Below are positions 53,804-64,000 of a DNA stretch of 64,000 nt, in pieces (position 1 is the first letter of the stretch; every line of letters begins with the position of its first letter). A model generated the notes under the pieces. It was not told where the DNA came from. It did no database searches and was given only the letters and a program-made list of their open reading frames with translations. Source of the DNA: Rhodotorula mucilaginosa (Eukaryota; Basidiomycota; Microbotryomycetes; Sporidiobolales; Sporidiobolaceae); contig CP137864.1 in assembly GCA_034406715.1 (NCBI GenBank), positions 682,001 to 746,000 on the forward strand. The letters run 5' to 3'. The position numbers and the translations under genes are program-made.

Positions 53804-55183
53804 ATGCGCAACCTCATCTCCCCACATCGCTGCGCTTCTCGACTTCTTGCTTCTGCTCTGTCTCGACGCCCGTTACTTTACCGCAACACAGCCGCTCGTG
53901 CTCAACTCACAATGCGCGCCGCAGTGGGACAGCTCTGCTCTACCGACAATGTCAAGCGCAACGCCGAGATGTGCGCCAGCATCATCCGCCGTGCCGCTGC
54001 CGCCGACTGCCAGCTCGTCCTGCTCCCCGAGGCAGCCGACTTCATCGCCGATGCGAGCAAAGTCAAGGAGCTCAGCCAGCCGATCGACTCGAGCGACTTT
54101 GTCAAGCGCGTCCGCGAGCAGGCGAAGGAGAGCAAGATCTGGGTCGGTGTTTGCGTGCACGAAGCGACCGACAGCGAGAAATCTTACAACAGCTCGCTCG
54201 TGAGCTCTTTCGTACTATCATCGCCGCACTTGCTGTCGTGTGTGTGCTCAGTACTGTGCTCTTTTCCGCTGCCCCCAAAAAATCGTCGTCATCGTCAAAC
54301 TTCCCGCCATCGGCCATCCAGTTGATCACGCCGGAGGGCGAAATCGTGCAGAACTACCACAAGTTGCACTTGCTCGACCAAGTTGCACTTGCTCGACGTC
54401 AACTATGGAAACGACGGTCCGATCCGCGAATCGAAGACGACTTTAAAGGGCGAAAAGCTTCTCGAACCGTATCAAACGCCGGTCGGCAAACGTACGTAGC
54501 GGGAGCGCTCTCACGATATCACGGTCCACCCGAGCTGACAACGACCTCGCCATACACAGTCGGCATGCTCACTTGCTACGACCTCCGTTTCCCGGAGGGC
54601 GCTCTTTCGCTCCGACGGAAAGGCGCCGAAATCATCGCCTACCCGTCCGCCTTCACCATGCAGACTGGTGCGTCCGCGACTCTCTTACCGTCTCCTTTTC
54701 TACAGATACTCATCGTGCATCGCCTCCTTGTGGCAGGTCCGCCTCACTGGGGTGAGTTTCGAAGAATTCTGTTGACCTGCACGAGGCGCCGTCGACTCGC
54801 GAGAAGAGCTACACGGTGCTGCCTTCACTCTGAGCCAAGTACATCCTTACTGACTATGACCGAGCTTTTTTCGGCCCGTTCTCTTTGCAGAGGTCCTTCT
54901 CCGCGCGCGCGCAATCGAGACGCAGTCGTACGTTCTCGCCGCCGCACAAATTGGCAAGCACTCGCCCGAGCGCGAGACCTACGGACACGCCATGATCGTC
55001 GACCCGTGGGGCTCGGTCATCGCGCAGGCGTCGACTCGCCCGCCAGACTACCCGCCGAACGAGGAGGACATCGACGCGGGAACTTTTGTCAGCGCCGAGC
55101 TGGACCTCGACTGGCTCCACCAGCTTCGAAAGGAGATGCCGCTCTGGGAGCAGAGGCGGACGGATGTGTATCCCGAGGTGTAG
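53804..55183 (+). CDS. NIT1: NIT1-type amidohydrolase (deaminated glutathione amidase-like) with a frame-shifting tandem duplication
   Basis: This carbon-nitrogen hydrolase family repairs deaminated glutathione. The N-terminus MRNLISPHRCASRLLASALS looks like a mitochondrial presequence. An inner ATG at 53912 (MRAAVGQLCSTDNVKRNAEM) is the normal cytosolic start. The catalytic triad is present: Glu in VLLPEAADF, Lys in NYHKLHLLD, Cys in MLTCYDLRFPEGAL. Further blocks are YPSAFTMQTG, a 15-nt exon (54737-54751) giving PPHW, VLLRARAIETQSYVLAAAQI and MIVDPWGSVIAQAST. Just after HKLHLLD the DNA contains a perfect 19-bp tandem duplication (54361-54397), so the frame of the first copy does not reach the next block (VNYGNDGPIRESKTTLKGEK). 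As read here the gene is shifted; a sequencing error or a strain-specific defect are both possible. Confidence 0.85.
54361..54397. repeat. 19-bp perfect tandem duplication inside the NIT gene
   Basis: AAGTTGCACTTGCTCGAC occurs at 54361-54378 and again at 54380-54397, with a period of 19. Nineteen is not a multiple of three, so one copy shifts the reading frame. Confidence 0.97.
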
Positions 55184-55789
55184 ATGCCATACTTCGCAAA
55201 ACATAGAGCTTCTGTACATGACACCTCACGAGAGTTCGGCGTTTTCCCTCCTCAACCGCAAAGGCTCCTGCAGCGCTTCTGGCAGCAGCACGCATCACAT
55301 CGCATATAGTCACCTGTAGACCGCGCATTTCTATCGGCGATTCTTTCGATGTGTAGCGACTCACAACGTCGAGAAGACGAGATTCGAGGGTCCTTCCTGA
55401 AGAAGGCGCGCCGCGACGGAGTCTTCGATCATAAATTGAATCTCAGCTGCCGAGAAGACTTTCCCTGCCGGTGAAGTATGTTTCAAGCTGCGTTCTGCTA
55501 TAGCGCAGACCAGAGCAGGGTGGAGTCTGTAGCTAATGAGCGCGCGTACTGTGCCGAGAGAGCGTTCGGCAAGGCGCTGCGAGGAGGGGACAAGAAACGA
55601 GTTTTACAAGTATCCACGCAAGGGCATAAACTTTGAAGCAAATGGCAACAAACAGGAGGGAGGAGAAGACCAGCGGAAAGTACAGGATCAAGGTAAAGTA
55701 GCCGAAGTGTTGTGGCCTTTTGTGCGGGAGGAGGAGGTTGGAGAGGGAAGTTCAAGAAAGGACGGTAAATGTAAGCGCGCGAGGGGGGC
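55184..55789. other. Convergent intergenic region, NIT / OPI1
   Basis: 606 bp between two converging genes. Contents are moderately A/T-rich 3' flanks. The open frame at 55536-55865 lacks domains and overlaps the 3' end of OPI1 in antisense. Nothing else was seen. Confidence 0.5.
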
Positions 55790-58067
55790 TCAATCATCTC
55801 GCCTCATCCGTCTGGCAGCGCCAGCCTCATCGCCGTCTTCAGACATGCCGCTCGAGCGCTCGTGAGACATGGCGGTATCGTATCCTGGCGAACCGAGCTG
55901 CCCGCTTCCTCTCCGACGCTTCTTGACGCTCGACGACGTCTGCGCCGCCATGGCCGTCGAGGTAGCCGCATGGTCGGGGTCGTCTGCCGGAGCCGGCAGA
56001 GCAGGCAGCTCGTTTTGCAGCATCTCGTCGTCGTGCGCTGCTTGGCGCTGACGCTGTCGGTCGACTCCGATGACTCGCAATCGCTCGATCCAGCTGCAGT
56101 CGGCGTGCGCGGAAATTAAGGTCAGTGAGCCTGAAGCTACCGAACTCGCAAGGACAAGGAAAGAGACGCACGCTTCAGCCTTCTCAATCGACTCGCCAAA
56201 GATGCCCGTGACGGCGCGGAGCATGTCGAGACTCTCGACCGCAAAAGTCAACACCCGGTCCGCCGCGTCCTCCGTCGGACTGAGCTCGTACATGTCGGCG
56301 TCCGACATTCCTCCAGCCTGTGTCGGAGTCTTTCCGCCGGCAGATTCCGGTCCTGTCCCAACGTGCGGGTCAGGACGCGGCGTGCCGAGATCACTCTCGA
56401 CGCCGCCCATCGAGACGGTCCCGACGCTCGTCTCGCGCGAACGCCTCCCCGCTCGGACTTCGATCGCGCTCGCCCACTTGACAGGCAAGCCGAGGATCGA
56501 CTGCTTGACGTACCGCCTCGCCTGCTCGGGGAGGGCGGCGCCGGCGTATCTCGAGACGACGTCGACGACTTTGCGGATCGTCTCGACAATGTCGTGCTTG
56601 ATCTGGGCGAGGTGCGCCGATGCCGACACGGCGATGAGGGCGTTGGACGAGGTGGAAGCGCCGCGAGGCTGTGCGCGGAGCGAAGCGATAAAGTCGCGCA
56701 GAGTCCCGATGTGGTGATCGAGATGGGCTGTGGCATACTGTGTAGATCCAGATCAGTATCGGTGACTGTCACCGATCGTTCCTTCCAGAAGCAAACTCAC
56801 GAGGAGCCACTGCAGGCAGTAACGCAGACTCTTCAAGCTCTCCTCGCTGACCGCTGCGCCGAGCCCTCCTGCTTCGAGCAGGACCGTCTGCCAACGAGAT
56901 CTCTGCCCTCCGTGGATGGTAGTGAGCTGCCCGTCGCCGGGGCCGAGCGTAGCGTTGTTGGGGCTGAGCCCGTGGTCCGCGTTGGCAGCCATGAAGCCGG
57001 ACGAGCCGCCGTCCTGAATGTCCATCCCGCCTTGGAACCCCTCACGCCCTGCCGAAGCGAGCTCTACCTCGGGAAGTGCTCGAGGGGATCTGCGACTCGG
57101 CGAGGCAGAGATCCGGTCGAGTTGGCGGCAGGCGAAATCGTCGAGAGCACCTCCGAGCGGCAGGTTGTTGGCAATGGGACGAGACACGGCAGAGATTGAA
57201 GATTCGACCAGATCTGCGCCGTACTGTGAGAGGCAAAAAGCACACGAAATATGACGGGCGTCAGGACATGTAGTCATCAGGCTCGGCAATCGCGCGCCTG
57301 AGAGAATCGCCACCCACCTTGACTACCCTCGAGTTGGCCTTGCTGCGCTCGTACCACTCGATCCCTCCGCTGACGATCGGCAATTGTGAGACCCGAGCCA
57401 TAAAGTGCGGGTCGTCTGCGGCCGGATGCGGTTCGCCTGGACCACCTCCTGCCGCCGTTCCGTTGTGAGGTCCCATCTCTGCGTCTCGACTACTGCCGAC
57501 GGCGCCGTTTGCGATGTACATGCTCCCCGCCGGCGAGGAGAAGCCAGTTTCGCTGGTGCCTGCGCCGGTCCACGCCGCTTCCGAGTAGGAAGCCATCGAA
57601 GCGGTCGAAGCAGACCTCGACGGGTCCGACCTGCGCGAGTCGGACCTGCCCCTTCCCTGAGCACCGCCGGCGACCGGCTCCGCAAAGATAGCGTCAGTCC
57701 TTGCTCCACCTTGGAATGGCTGCTGCTGCTGTTGTTGTTGTTGTTGTGGGTGCAAGGCGGCGTGCGAGGAGGACAAGGAGGTCGTGGGAGTCGGCGATTT
57801 CCCGCTGAGCGACCCTTCGCGCATGAGGCCGAGGGCCGAGATGGCGATGCGCATGTCGTCCGTCATTCCTTCGTCCTCGTCCATCCTGTCCACGCCCTGT
57901 TCGCGACTGACGACGGCGGCCAGGGGACCCGTCGTCACCTCGCTGTCAGGTACCGCGTGAAGGTCCCCGTTCGCGGTGACGGGAACCTCGTGGGGAGCAG
58001 CGATGCTCGTCGTACTTGTCGGCAGGCCTGGTTCGAGCATTCCTGATCTGCCCAGCGAGTCTAGCAA
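55790..58067 (-). CDS. OPI1: Transcriptional repressor of phospholipid genes, Opi1
   Basis: Opi1 senses phosphatidic acid at the ER and represses inositol/choline-regulated phospholipid genes. Minus strand: start MLDSLGRSGMLEPGLPTSTT, then an acidic segment (RMDEDEGMTDDMRIAISALG), a run of nine Gln, a Ser/Gly-rich region, then FMARVSQLPIVSGGIEWYER and SKANSRVVK. After an intron comes YGADLVESSISAVSRPIANN, then LDDFACRQLDRIS. The NSRVVKYGA..VESS....SRP and FACRQLDR blocks are the Opi1 signature. Further exons give HLAQIKHDIVETIRKVVDVV, ARRYVKQSILGLPVKWASAI and DRVLTFAVESLDMLRAVTGI. A basic tail ends GAARRMRRDD. The start could be a few codons downstream (Met10). Its targets are unknown in this lineage. 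Confidence 0.88.
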
Positions 58068-58455
58068 CGCGTGTGCGTGGTCGCACTGATGAGCGAGCGT
58101 GAAAGCCTGTGGCTCGTGACACTTTCAGCAACCTGATCTGGTCACGACCTGCGCTCTCGCGGTGCGGATAGCGATGCAACCTATAGATCCTCTCGAGCGA
58201 CCCTACATACGACCACACAGCGTCCCTGCGCCGAGTGTCCGCCACCATGCATCCGCAGCACGCCGCCACGTGAAAGGGGGTTCGCCGCTCACTCGCTCGG
58301 AGAAAGTTCTTCCAGACTGCCTGTCGCGAGCACTGCGGTCCTCGAGAGGGGGGCATAATGGGTTGAACCTTGCTACAGACTTCTTGCGGTAAATCAATGG
58401 AGAGAAAGAGAGACGAGAACGGGGACACTGCTTGAACGATAACTTGAGGGTTTTT
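58068..58455. other. Intergenic region, ADE17 3' end to OPI1 promoter
   Basis: 388 bp with both neighbours on the minus strand; it should include the OPI1 promoter. No gene, repeat or RNA was recognised. Confidence 0.5.
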
Positions 58456-61053
58456 CTAGTGGGTGAAGAGGCTGCGAGGAAACAAGACTCAGTCAGGGCG
58501 GGCCATCAGGTCGGAGACCACACAAGGAGAACGGAGACGCACCGAAGGTCGGTAAAGACGTAGACGGCGTCGTCCTCGTTCGCCGTCTCGATCACCTTCT
58601 CGTCCATGACGGACCCACTCGGCGCCGCAAAGTGCCCGACGCCGGAGCGGCGCGCGCGCCAGACATTGTCCGGGAACGGGAAGAAGGCGTCACTCGAGAG
58701 CGAGACCTTGCCCCTGATCTCGTCGAACCAGGTCCGCTTCTCCTCCGCGCTGAGCGGCGCCGGCACCTGGCCCTGCTCAAACAGCGCCTCCCACTCTTTC
58801 CGCTCGGACCCGTTCGGGTCGCTCTCAAAGATCTCACCCGTGACAAACACGTCGGTACCGTTGGCGCGGTCGGCGCGCTTGATCCCCTTGCGCCACTGGA
58901 ACGAGAGCACGCGCGGGTGGTGACGGAGCCACCACGCGTCGGCCTTGGACCCGGCCAGGCGCGTGCAGTGGATCCGCGACTGCTGACCCGCGCCGAGACC
59001 GATCGTGCCGCCGTTGTAGGCGTAGCAGACCGAGTTGGACTGCGTGTACTTGAGCGCGATCGTCGCGACGATCAAGTCGGTGAGCGCCTCCGGCGAGAGC
59101 TGCGGGGGCGTACGTGTGGGTGCGGTCCGTCACATGTCAGCGTGCGATTCCAGCGCGCACAAGGAGGCGAGAGTCTCGACCTCACGTTCTTGTTCTTCGA
59201 GACAATGTTGGTGAACGTGCTGGCGTCGATCTTGGCATCGTTGCGGCGCTGCTCGAGCGTGATACCGTAGACGTGACGGCTCTCCATGATCGCCGGGACG
59301 TAAGACGGGTCCATCTGTGGGAGGACGAGCATATGGTGAGCTGCGATTCTGCGACATGGGTTCATAGGCGAAAGCATGCCACGCCGGCGCGCGAACGGAC
59401 CTGGAGGACGCAGTACTTTCCGCCCTTCTTCTTGCGGAGGATGTCGAGCGCCTCGGGCTCGTAACCCGGAGCGATGATGCCGTCCGAGACTTCGCGCGAG
59501 ATGATCTTGGCGGTCGGGACGTCGCAGGTGTGCGAGAGGGCGATAAAGTCGCCGAACGACGACATGCGGTCGGCGCCTGTTTTTTTTCCAGTGGTGGAGT
59601 TGGTGGCGTCAGCGCGCTATGTTTGAGCAGACAGACACACTTGCACAGAAGGTGCGAGAACGTACCACGAGCACGGGCGTAAGCCGAAGCGATGGGCGAC
59701 AACTCGCCGACGCCGTCGACGTCAAACACCTTGACCTCTTCGGGCGAGAGCTTGGTCTCGACGGCGGCGCCGGCCGGCGAGACGTGCTTGAACGAGGCGG
59801 CGGCGGCCTTGTTCGGGGTGAAAGCGCGCGAGAGCTCGTGCACGAGGGCGTACGAGTTGAGCGCGTCGAGCAAGTTGATGTAGCCCGGCGAGCCAGAGAG
59901 GACTGCGCAAAACGCCATGTCAGTCGCGAGTCCTTTTCGTTCGAGCCAAAACAGTGCGAAAGCACAAACAACTCACCGGTGAAGGGGAGCTTGCCCTCGG
60001 TCACGTAGGCCTGGGCGGGCTTCTGGTGCGGGTTGGCGCCGTAGCGGAGGGTGAGCTGCTGAGCGTGCTCGGTGAGGGCGGCCTTCTGGTCGGCGGGGGC
60101 GTTGGCGATCGCGTCGGCCGAGACGTATTGGCGACGGAAGTAGTTCGAGATGGACGTGTCGTACGCAGCGGTGTGCGAGAAGGCCTGCCCGGGGGGGCTC
60201 TCATCAGCGTCTGCCAGAGTTGCGTAATATCGCCCGCGCATCTGTTACCTTGACGGCCATGCGCTGACGGAACTCGTCGGTGACGGTGCCGTTGCCGGCC
60301 TTCCACTGCTGGAGGAACTCGTCATAGTCGTTCGGGTCGGACAGGATCACGACGCGGTCGTGGTTCTTGGCGGCGGCGCGGAGGAGGGTGACGCCACCGA
60401 TGTCGACCTCCTCGACGGCTTCGGGGATGGATGGCGGCGGGATGCGGGCGATGGTCTCGTTGAACGGGTACAGGTTGCAGACGACGACGTTGATCGGAGC
60501 AATCTTTTGCTCCTCGAGGTCGGACGCGTCGGACGGGATGTTGCGCGCGAGGATGCCTGCTCTCGCGCGCGTGTGTGTGTATGTCGTCAGTCTCTCGGAG
60601 GAACCAGTCTCAGGAGGAGGCGGAGGCAGGGACTGACCGCCGTGGACGGCCGGGTGCAGAGTCTTGACTCGTCCGCCGAGCATCTCGGGAGCCTTGGTGA
60701 TGTCCGAGACATCCCTGCGCGGGGTGCGTATGCCGTATTAGCGTACTCTGTGACCCTCCTCGCTGCACTCTCCTTTCCCCAACTCGCTGGAGCGGGTCGA
60801 CCCCACTTTTCCCCCCTCAGAAAAAGCGAGTCGAGGAAAGGGAGCAGCCCGGAGCGCGGAATGGCGGTGCGTGCAGGGGGCGGCAGATGGGTTTAACTCA
60901 CTCGATGTTCATTCCGGCATTCCGGATGGCCTTGGCGGTCCCACCCGAGCCGAGGAGGCGGACGCCGTTGTCGGCGAGTCCCTGCGCGAGCGGGAGGAGT
61001 CCGGCCTTGTCGTAGACGGACAGGAGGGCGATCGGCTGCTGCTGGAATGCCAT
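58456..61053 (-). CDS. ADE17: Bifunctional AICAR transformylase/IMP cyclohydrolase (PurH, Ade17)
   Basis: This enzyme performs the last two steps of de novo IMP synthesis. The N-terminus [20 protein letters not shown] starts the cyclohydrolase (MGS-like) domain, with [39 protein letters not shown] and [32 protein letters not shown] follows, then [19 protein letters not shown]. The transformylase domain has [31 protein letters not shown] (catalytic Lys-His), [20 protein letters not shown] and [40 protein letters not shown] comes next, and [11 protein letters not shown] and [12 protein letters not shown] close the protein. The final exon is 16 nt (58456-58471, completing Arg then Leu-Phe-Thr-His-stop). 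Full length and intact. Confidence 0.96.
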
Positions 61054-61224
61054 CTTGTGTGTGTTCCGTCGCAGATCAGATCACCAGGCGTTGGCGGAGA
61101 TAAGAGCCGAGTCGACGTCGGATCAGCTGAACGCGGAGTGAGCACGGCGACGTCTCTGCTCTCGCGGCGCTCTCTCTTGCGCTGATCGGGACGCGAGACC
61201 GTATATAGAAAGGCACTCGGAACG
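61054..61224. promoter_or_regulatory. 171-bp divergent promoter, ADE17 / HGH1
   Basis: Only 171 bp lie between the two ATGs. A TATA-like element GTATATAG sits near 61201-61208, about 20 bp before the HGH1 start, in plus orientation. Confidence 0.55.
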
Positions 61225-63212
61225 ATGGCAGCCGCCCAGTCCGCGACCGCGCAGCTCCTCGAGGTGTTTGGCTTCCTCTCGGACCCGCAGACTCCAGTTC
61301 GCCGCATCGCTCTCGCAACTCTGCTGTCCGTACACATCCTTTGCTCGTATGCTGCGCCGAGCTGACTGCACTCGAACACAGTCCCTACACGGCCGCAGAT
61401 GCTCCCGAACGCAAACTCTTCCTGCGCGACTCGCACATCGAGCAGATCGCAACCATGTGCGCAGACATCGAGGTAGGCAAACGTCACCTCGTACTCCCAG
61501 CCTAGGCTAGACTGACCATGGACCGGTCCCTCCCGACAGCTCATCGCGCACGACGCCCTGTCCGCCTTGATCAACCTCTCGAACCAGCTCGAGGTCGTAC
61601 AGCGACTCGATAAGATCCCCGGCTTCCTCACCGGACTCGTCCGCATGATTATCGTGCGCCGTCCTGCCTTCCGCTCCCGATCGGTCGATTGGAGCTGACA
61701 CTCGCTCGTTGCTGCACGCCAGGACGAGAAGGCAGTCCTGGCCGACCTCGCCTGCATGCTCCTCTCGAATATGACCAAACTCGACTCGGCCGCTCGCGAC
61801 CTCATTGCCCTCCGCATCCCCTTCCAAATCTCCCAAGACGAGCCCACCCCCGCCGCCGCGCCTGCACCGGCACTGGACGCAGAAACGGCAGCACCGTCAT
61901 CATCATCATCATCGACTCAGCAAGCCCGGCCGGAAAAGCAGTCTTCTCTGCACGAGTCCGAGTTTGAGATCCCGGCGCTCGATTTGCTGCTCGAGGTGTT
62001 CTTGAAGGGCGACAGCAAAAAGTACAACCCGAACGCGACGTACGACTTTCTCGCGTCCGTCTTTGCCAACGTCTCCCTCGTGCGTTCTTTCTCTCCCTCT
62101 CTCTCTCTCCTGTCCCTCAACTCTTTGGGCGAATCTTCTCCTCCAGTTACTCATACCTACTTGTCGTGAATCGCAGCTCCCCGCCGGCCGCGCTTTCCTC
62201 CTCTCGACAACGGACCGATCCGCCGAACCTCCTCTCGCGAAAATCATCTCGTTCACCGAACATCCTTCCACAATCCGACGAGGCGGCGTCGCCTCGACCA
62301 TCAAGTAAATCTTTCAACACACACATCGATTGTGATCCGATTGGGTCCTCTCTGCCGGCTTCGAGCGCTGACAATGCATGCAAGTGGTGCAGGAACGCGG
62401 CGTTTGAGAAGGCCGGCCACACGCGGTTGGTCGCGCCCAAGAACGAGCCCGTCGCAGAGGAGGGCTCGATCGACCTGCTCGTGCAATTGCTGTTGCCCCT
62501 GTGCGGGAACGAGGAGTTTGACATCGATGTGGGTCCCCGAAAACTCGTGTTCCTTCGAGGGTATCTGCCCTCTCCCGGTTCTGACGATCATGGGACCCCT
62601 GCCCAGGTCCTCGATGAATTGCCGGCAGAATTGCAGCTCTTGCCACCCGACAAGAAGCGGGAGCCGGACGCGCAGATCCGCGGGATCCTCGTCGAGACGC
62701 TCGTCCTGCTCGCCACGACGCGAGCCAATCGGGATGCGATGCGGGCGCGCGGGGTCTATCCGATCATCAAGGAGGCGCATCTGCAAGAGCAAGTACCGGC
62801 TGTGAGTCCGCGCTTTCCCTGAGCAGTCCTCCACTTCCTGGTTCCAGAACAAAGGGTCTGACTACGGCGCGTGTGTTTTCAGGTCAAGGAGGCGATGGTC
62901 CGGCTCGTCAACCTCTTGATGCGCGACGAAGGCCCCGACACGGCCGTCGAAGACCTCGAAGCCAAGACGGACGAGTCTGAACTGCCCGAGGCGCCTGCGT
63001 TTGGCCAGAACGGGTTCGTTTCTGCTTCGGGCGAGCAGGTGGCAGCAGAGGCGGTCGAGGAGGAGGAGGAGGAGGAGGAGGAGGAGGAGGCGCCTGCAGC
63101 CGCAAATAACGCACAGCAGGACGACGACGACGACAAGTTCAAGCACGATAACCTCCCGCTGTCCAAGATGCAGCCGGAAGAGGACGAAGACGAGATGCTC
63201 CTCGAAGTTTGA
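61225..63212 (+). CDS. HGH1: Hgh1 (eEF2 folding chaperone adaptor), armadillo-like
   Basis: Hgh1 is an armadillo-like adaptor that helps TRiC/CCT fold elongation factor eEF2. The start MAAAQSATAQLLEVFGFLSD leads to PQTPVRRIALATLLS, then an exon with LFLRDSHIEQIATMCADIE. LIAHDALSALINLSNQLEVV and KAVLADLACMLLSNMTKLD follow. Later exons give DLLLEVFLKGDSKKYNPNAT, YDFLASVFANVS, LPAGRAFLLSTT, EHPSTIRRGGVASTIKNAAF and LLVQLLLPLCGNEEFDIDV. Next are LDELPAELQLLPPDKKREPD and ETLVLLATTRANRDAMRARG. These blocks are all Hgh1-specific. The C-terminus has a run of acidic Glu residues (about 63057-63090) and ends DEDEMLLEV. At least seven introns are present. Confidence 0.93.
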
Positions 63213-63323
63213 TAGGCTTCCGTGGCGGTTCGTCGTTTGTAAATCGATTATAGACAGCATTTTCAACCATACCGCAATTTCCAGGCTTGGGTTCCGGAAG
63301 CGGGTCTACGAGTTTTCGCCCAG

Positions 63324-64000
63324 CTAGTAGTGCGGCCAGATGCCGCGGCTCGCCAGTTCTCCGACGTGCTCGTCCGGATCGCTGAAGTAGACTGACCTCC
63401 CTCCGCCTGGCCACTGCACTTTTCCCAAGAGGGGCACGCCCTTCTCGCCGAGTTCGCGTTCCCACGCGTCGACATCCTCGGGCTTGTCGACCGCGAGCGC
63501 AAAGTGCGTCTTGAGCCTCACTTGGTCGTCTTTGTCCGACAGGCCATGCGCGGGAATGATCGCGGGCGTGTTGAACGGACTCGGCGCGTCGGGAGCACGC
63601 ATCGGCAAGTCCTTGGTGGTCGCTCCGCGCTGAAACAGGAGCAAGGTCGTCCCGTTCCCGAGCGAGAATCCGGCGATCCGGTCGTTCGAGAGGAACGGCT
63701 CGCCGAGGCGGAGAGTCGAGCGGTAAAAGCCTACCGAGCGCGGGAGGTGACTCGCATCTGGGGACCCTCGGGTATGGCCGTCAGCCCGACTCGGCCATAT
63801 GGCACCGCAACTCGCTTTCTCCCGACCGGATCTGAACGAACGGGATCAAGAGGGGATGTGACCTCACAGAGAATGAGCTCAAGGACGTGCGAGATTCTGG
63901 GTAGCTGTGACGCCTGTTGTAGTTGAAGAAGTCAGACTCGACGCTCAGGCAGGCAAGTGTTCTTTGCTCCGGCGTACCATGCTGGCGAGTCACTAAGAGG
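63324..64000 (-). CDS. VOC-superfamily (glyoxalase/dioxygenase-fold) protein, 5' end beyond the window
   Basis: On the minus strand a short exon gives ISHVLELIL, then after an intron comes ASHLPRSVGFYRSTLRLGEP and FLSNDRIAGFSLGNGTTLLL. FQRGATTKDLPMRAPDAPSP follows, then HFALAVDKPEDVDAWERELG, GKVQWPGGGRSVYFSDPDEH and the end ASRGIWPHY. The H..L...D..RS..FY pattern and the terminal FSDPDEH block mark a two-half vicinal-oxygen-chelate domain. The first exon is not resolved. An ATG near the right edge (63980) with an adjacent GTACGC donor does not join in frame, so the start probably lies beyond 64000. Substrate unknown; VOC members include glyoxalases, dioxygenases and fosfomycin-type enzymes. 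Confidence 0.82.

Overview
The window looks like a basidiomycete yeast chromosome, most likely Pucciniomycotina/Microbotryomycetes (Rhodotorula, Rhodosporidium or Sporobolomyces type). The evidence is GC-rich coding DNA, compact gene spacing, many short introns (about 50-120 nt, GT donor, CTNAC-type branch site, AG acceptor) in nearly every gene, and fungal content such as DASH Hsk3, Opi1, Apn2, Sec5 and a Pho85-type cyclin. I worked by eye from translated exons joined at plausible splice sites. Gene spans and identities are usually firmer than individual exon borders. I found no virus, transposon, CRISPR array, rRNA or convincing tRNA.

Layout. 1-15.4 kb: SEC5 (left-truncated), PDAT/LRO1, a seven-TM receptor, CTK3, a phosphoglycerate mutase family gene, a Pho85-type cyclin, CWC15 and the DNA polymerase delta small subunit. 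15.6-25.5 kb: HSK3, a small unknown membrane protein, an epoxide hydrolase, a RhoGAP-like protein and the mitochondrial helicase SUV3. 25.7-32.5 kb: nucleolar helicase DRS1, a small lipid-anchored-looking protein, FAF1 and a Ser-rich GPI-type wall protein. 32.7-42.2 kb: a HUL4-like HECT ligase, a DHHC acyltransferase, APN2 and a diverged APN2-like neighbour. 42.5-49.1 kb: an Aro8-like PLP aminotransferase head-to-head with the PLP-homeostasis protein, an SDS3-like HDAC-complex subunit and ribosomal protein eL19. 49.1-52.0 kb is the only large gene-poor stretch. 52.0-64 kb: a secreted double-psi-beta-barrel protein, a NIT-type amidohydrolase, OPI1, ADE17 (PurH), HGH1 and a VOC/glyoxalase-fold protein running to the right edge.

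Functional themes. Most genes are housekeeping. They cover secretion (SEC5), lipid storage and its regulation (LRO1, OPI1), RNA and ribosome biogenesis (CWC15, CTK3, DRS1, FAF1, SUV3, eL19, HGH1), DNA replication and repair (POLD2, APN2 and its neighbour), chromosome segregation (HSK3) and metabolism (ADE17, Aro8-like, PLPBP, NIT). Several pairs are divergent with short shared promoters: SEC5/LRO1, the cyclin/CWC15, SUV3/DRS1, the GPI-type protein/HUL4, Aro8-like/PLPBP and ADE17/HGH1.

Most notable observations: (1) very small exons that must be recognised to obtain conserved proteins, including 6- and 15-nt exons in eL19, 11 nt in PDAT and 15 nt in NIT; (2) a GC-AG intron in PDAT; (3) a 19-bp perfect tandem duplication that shifts the NIT reading frame; (4) a RhoGAP domain with Glu in place of the arginine finger; (5) a tandem Apn2-like nuclease whose GDLN motif has become GDFV; (6) a CT microsatellite in the leader of the mutase gene that is in frame with a possible N-terminal extension. 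None of these amounts to a wholly new system.
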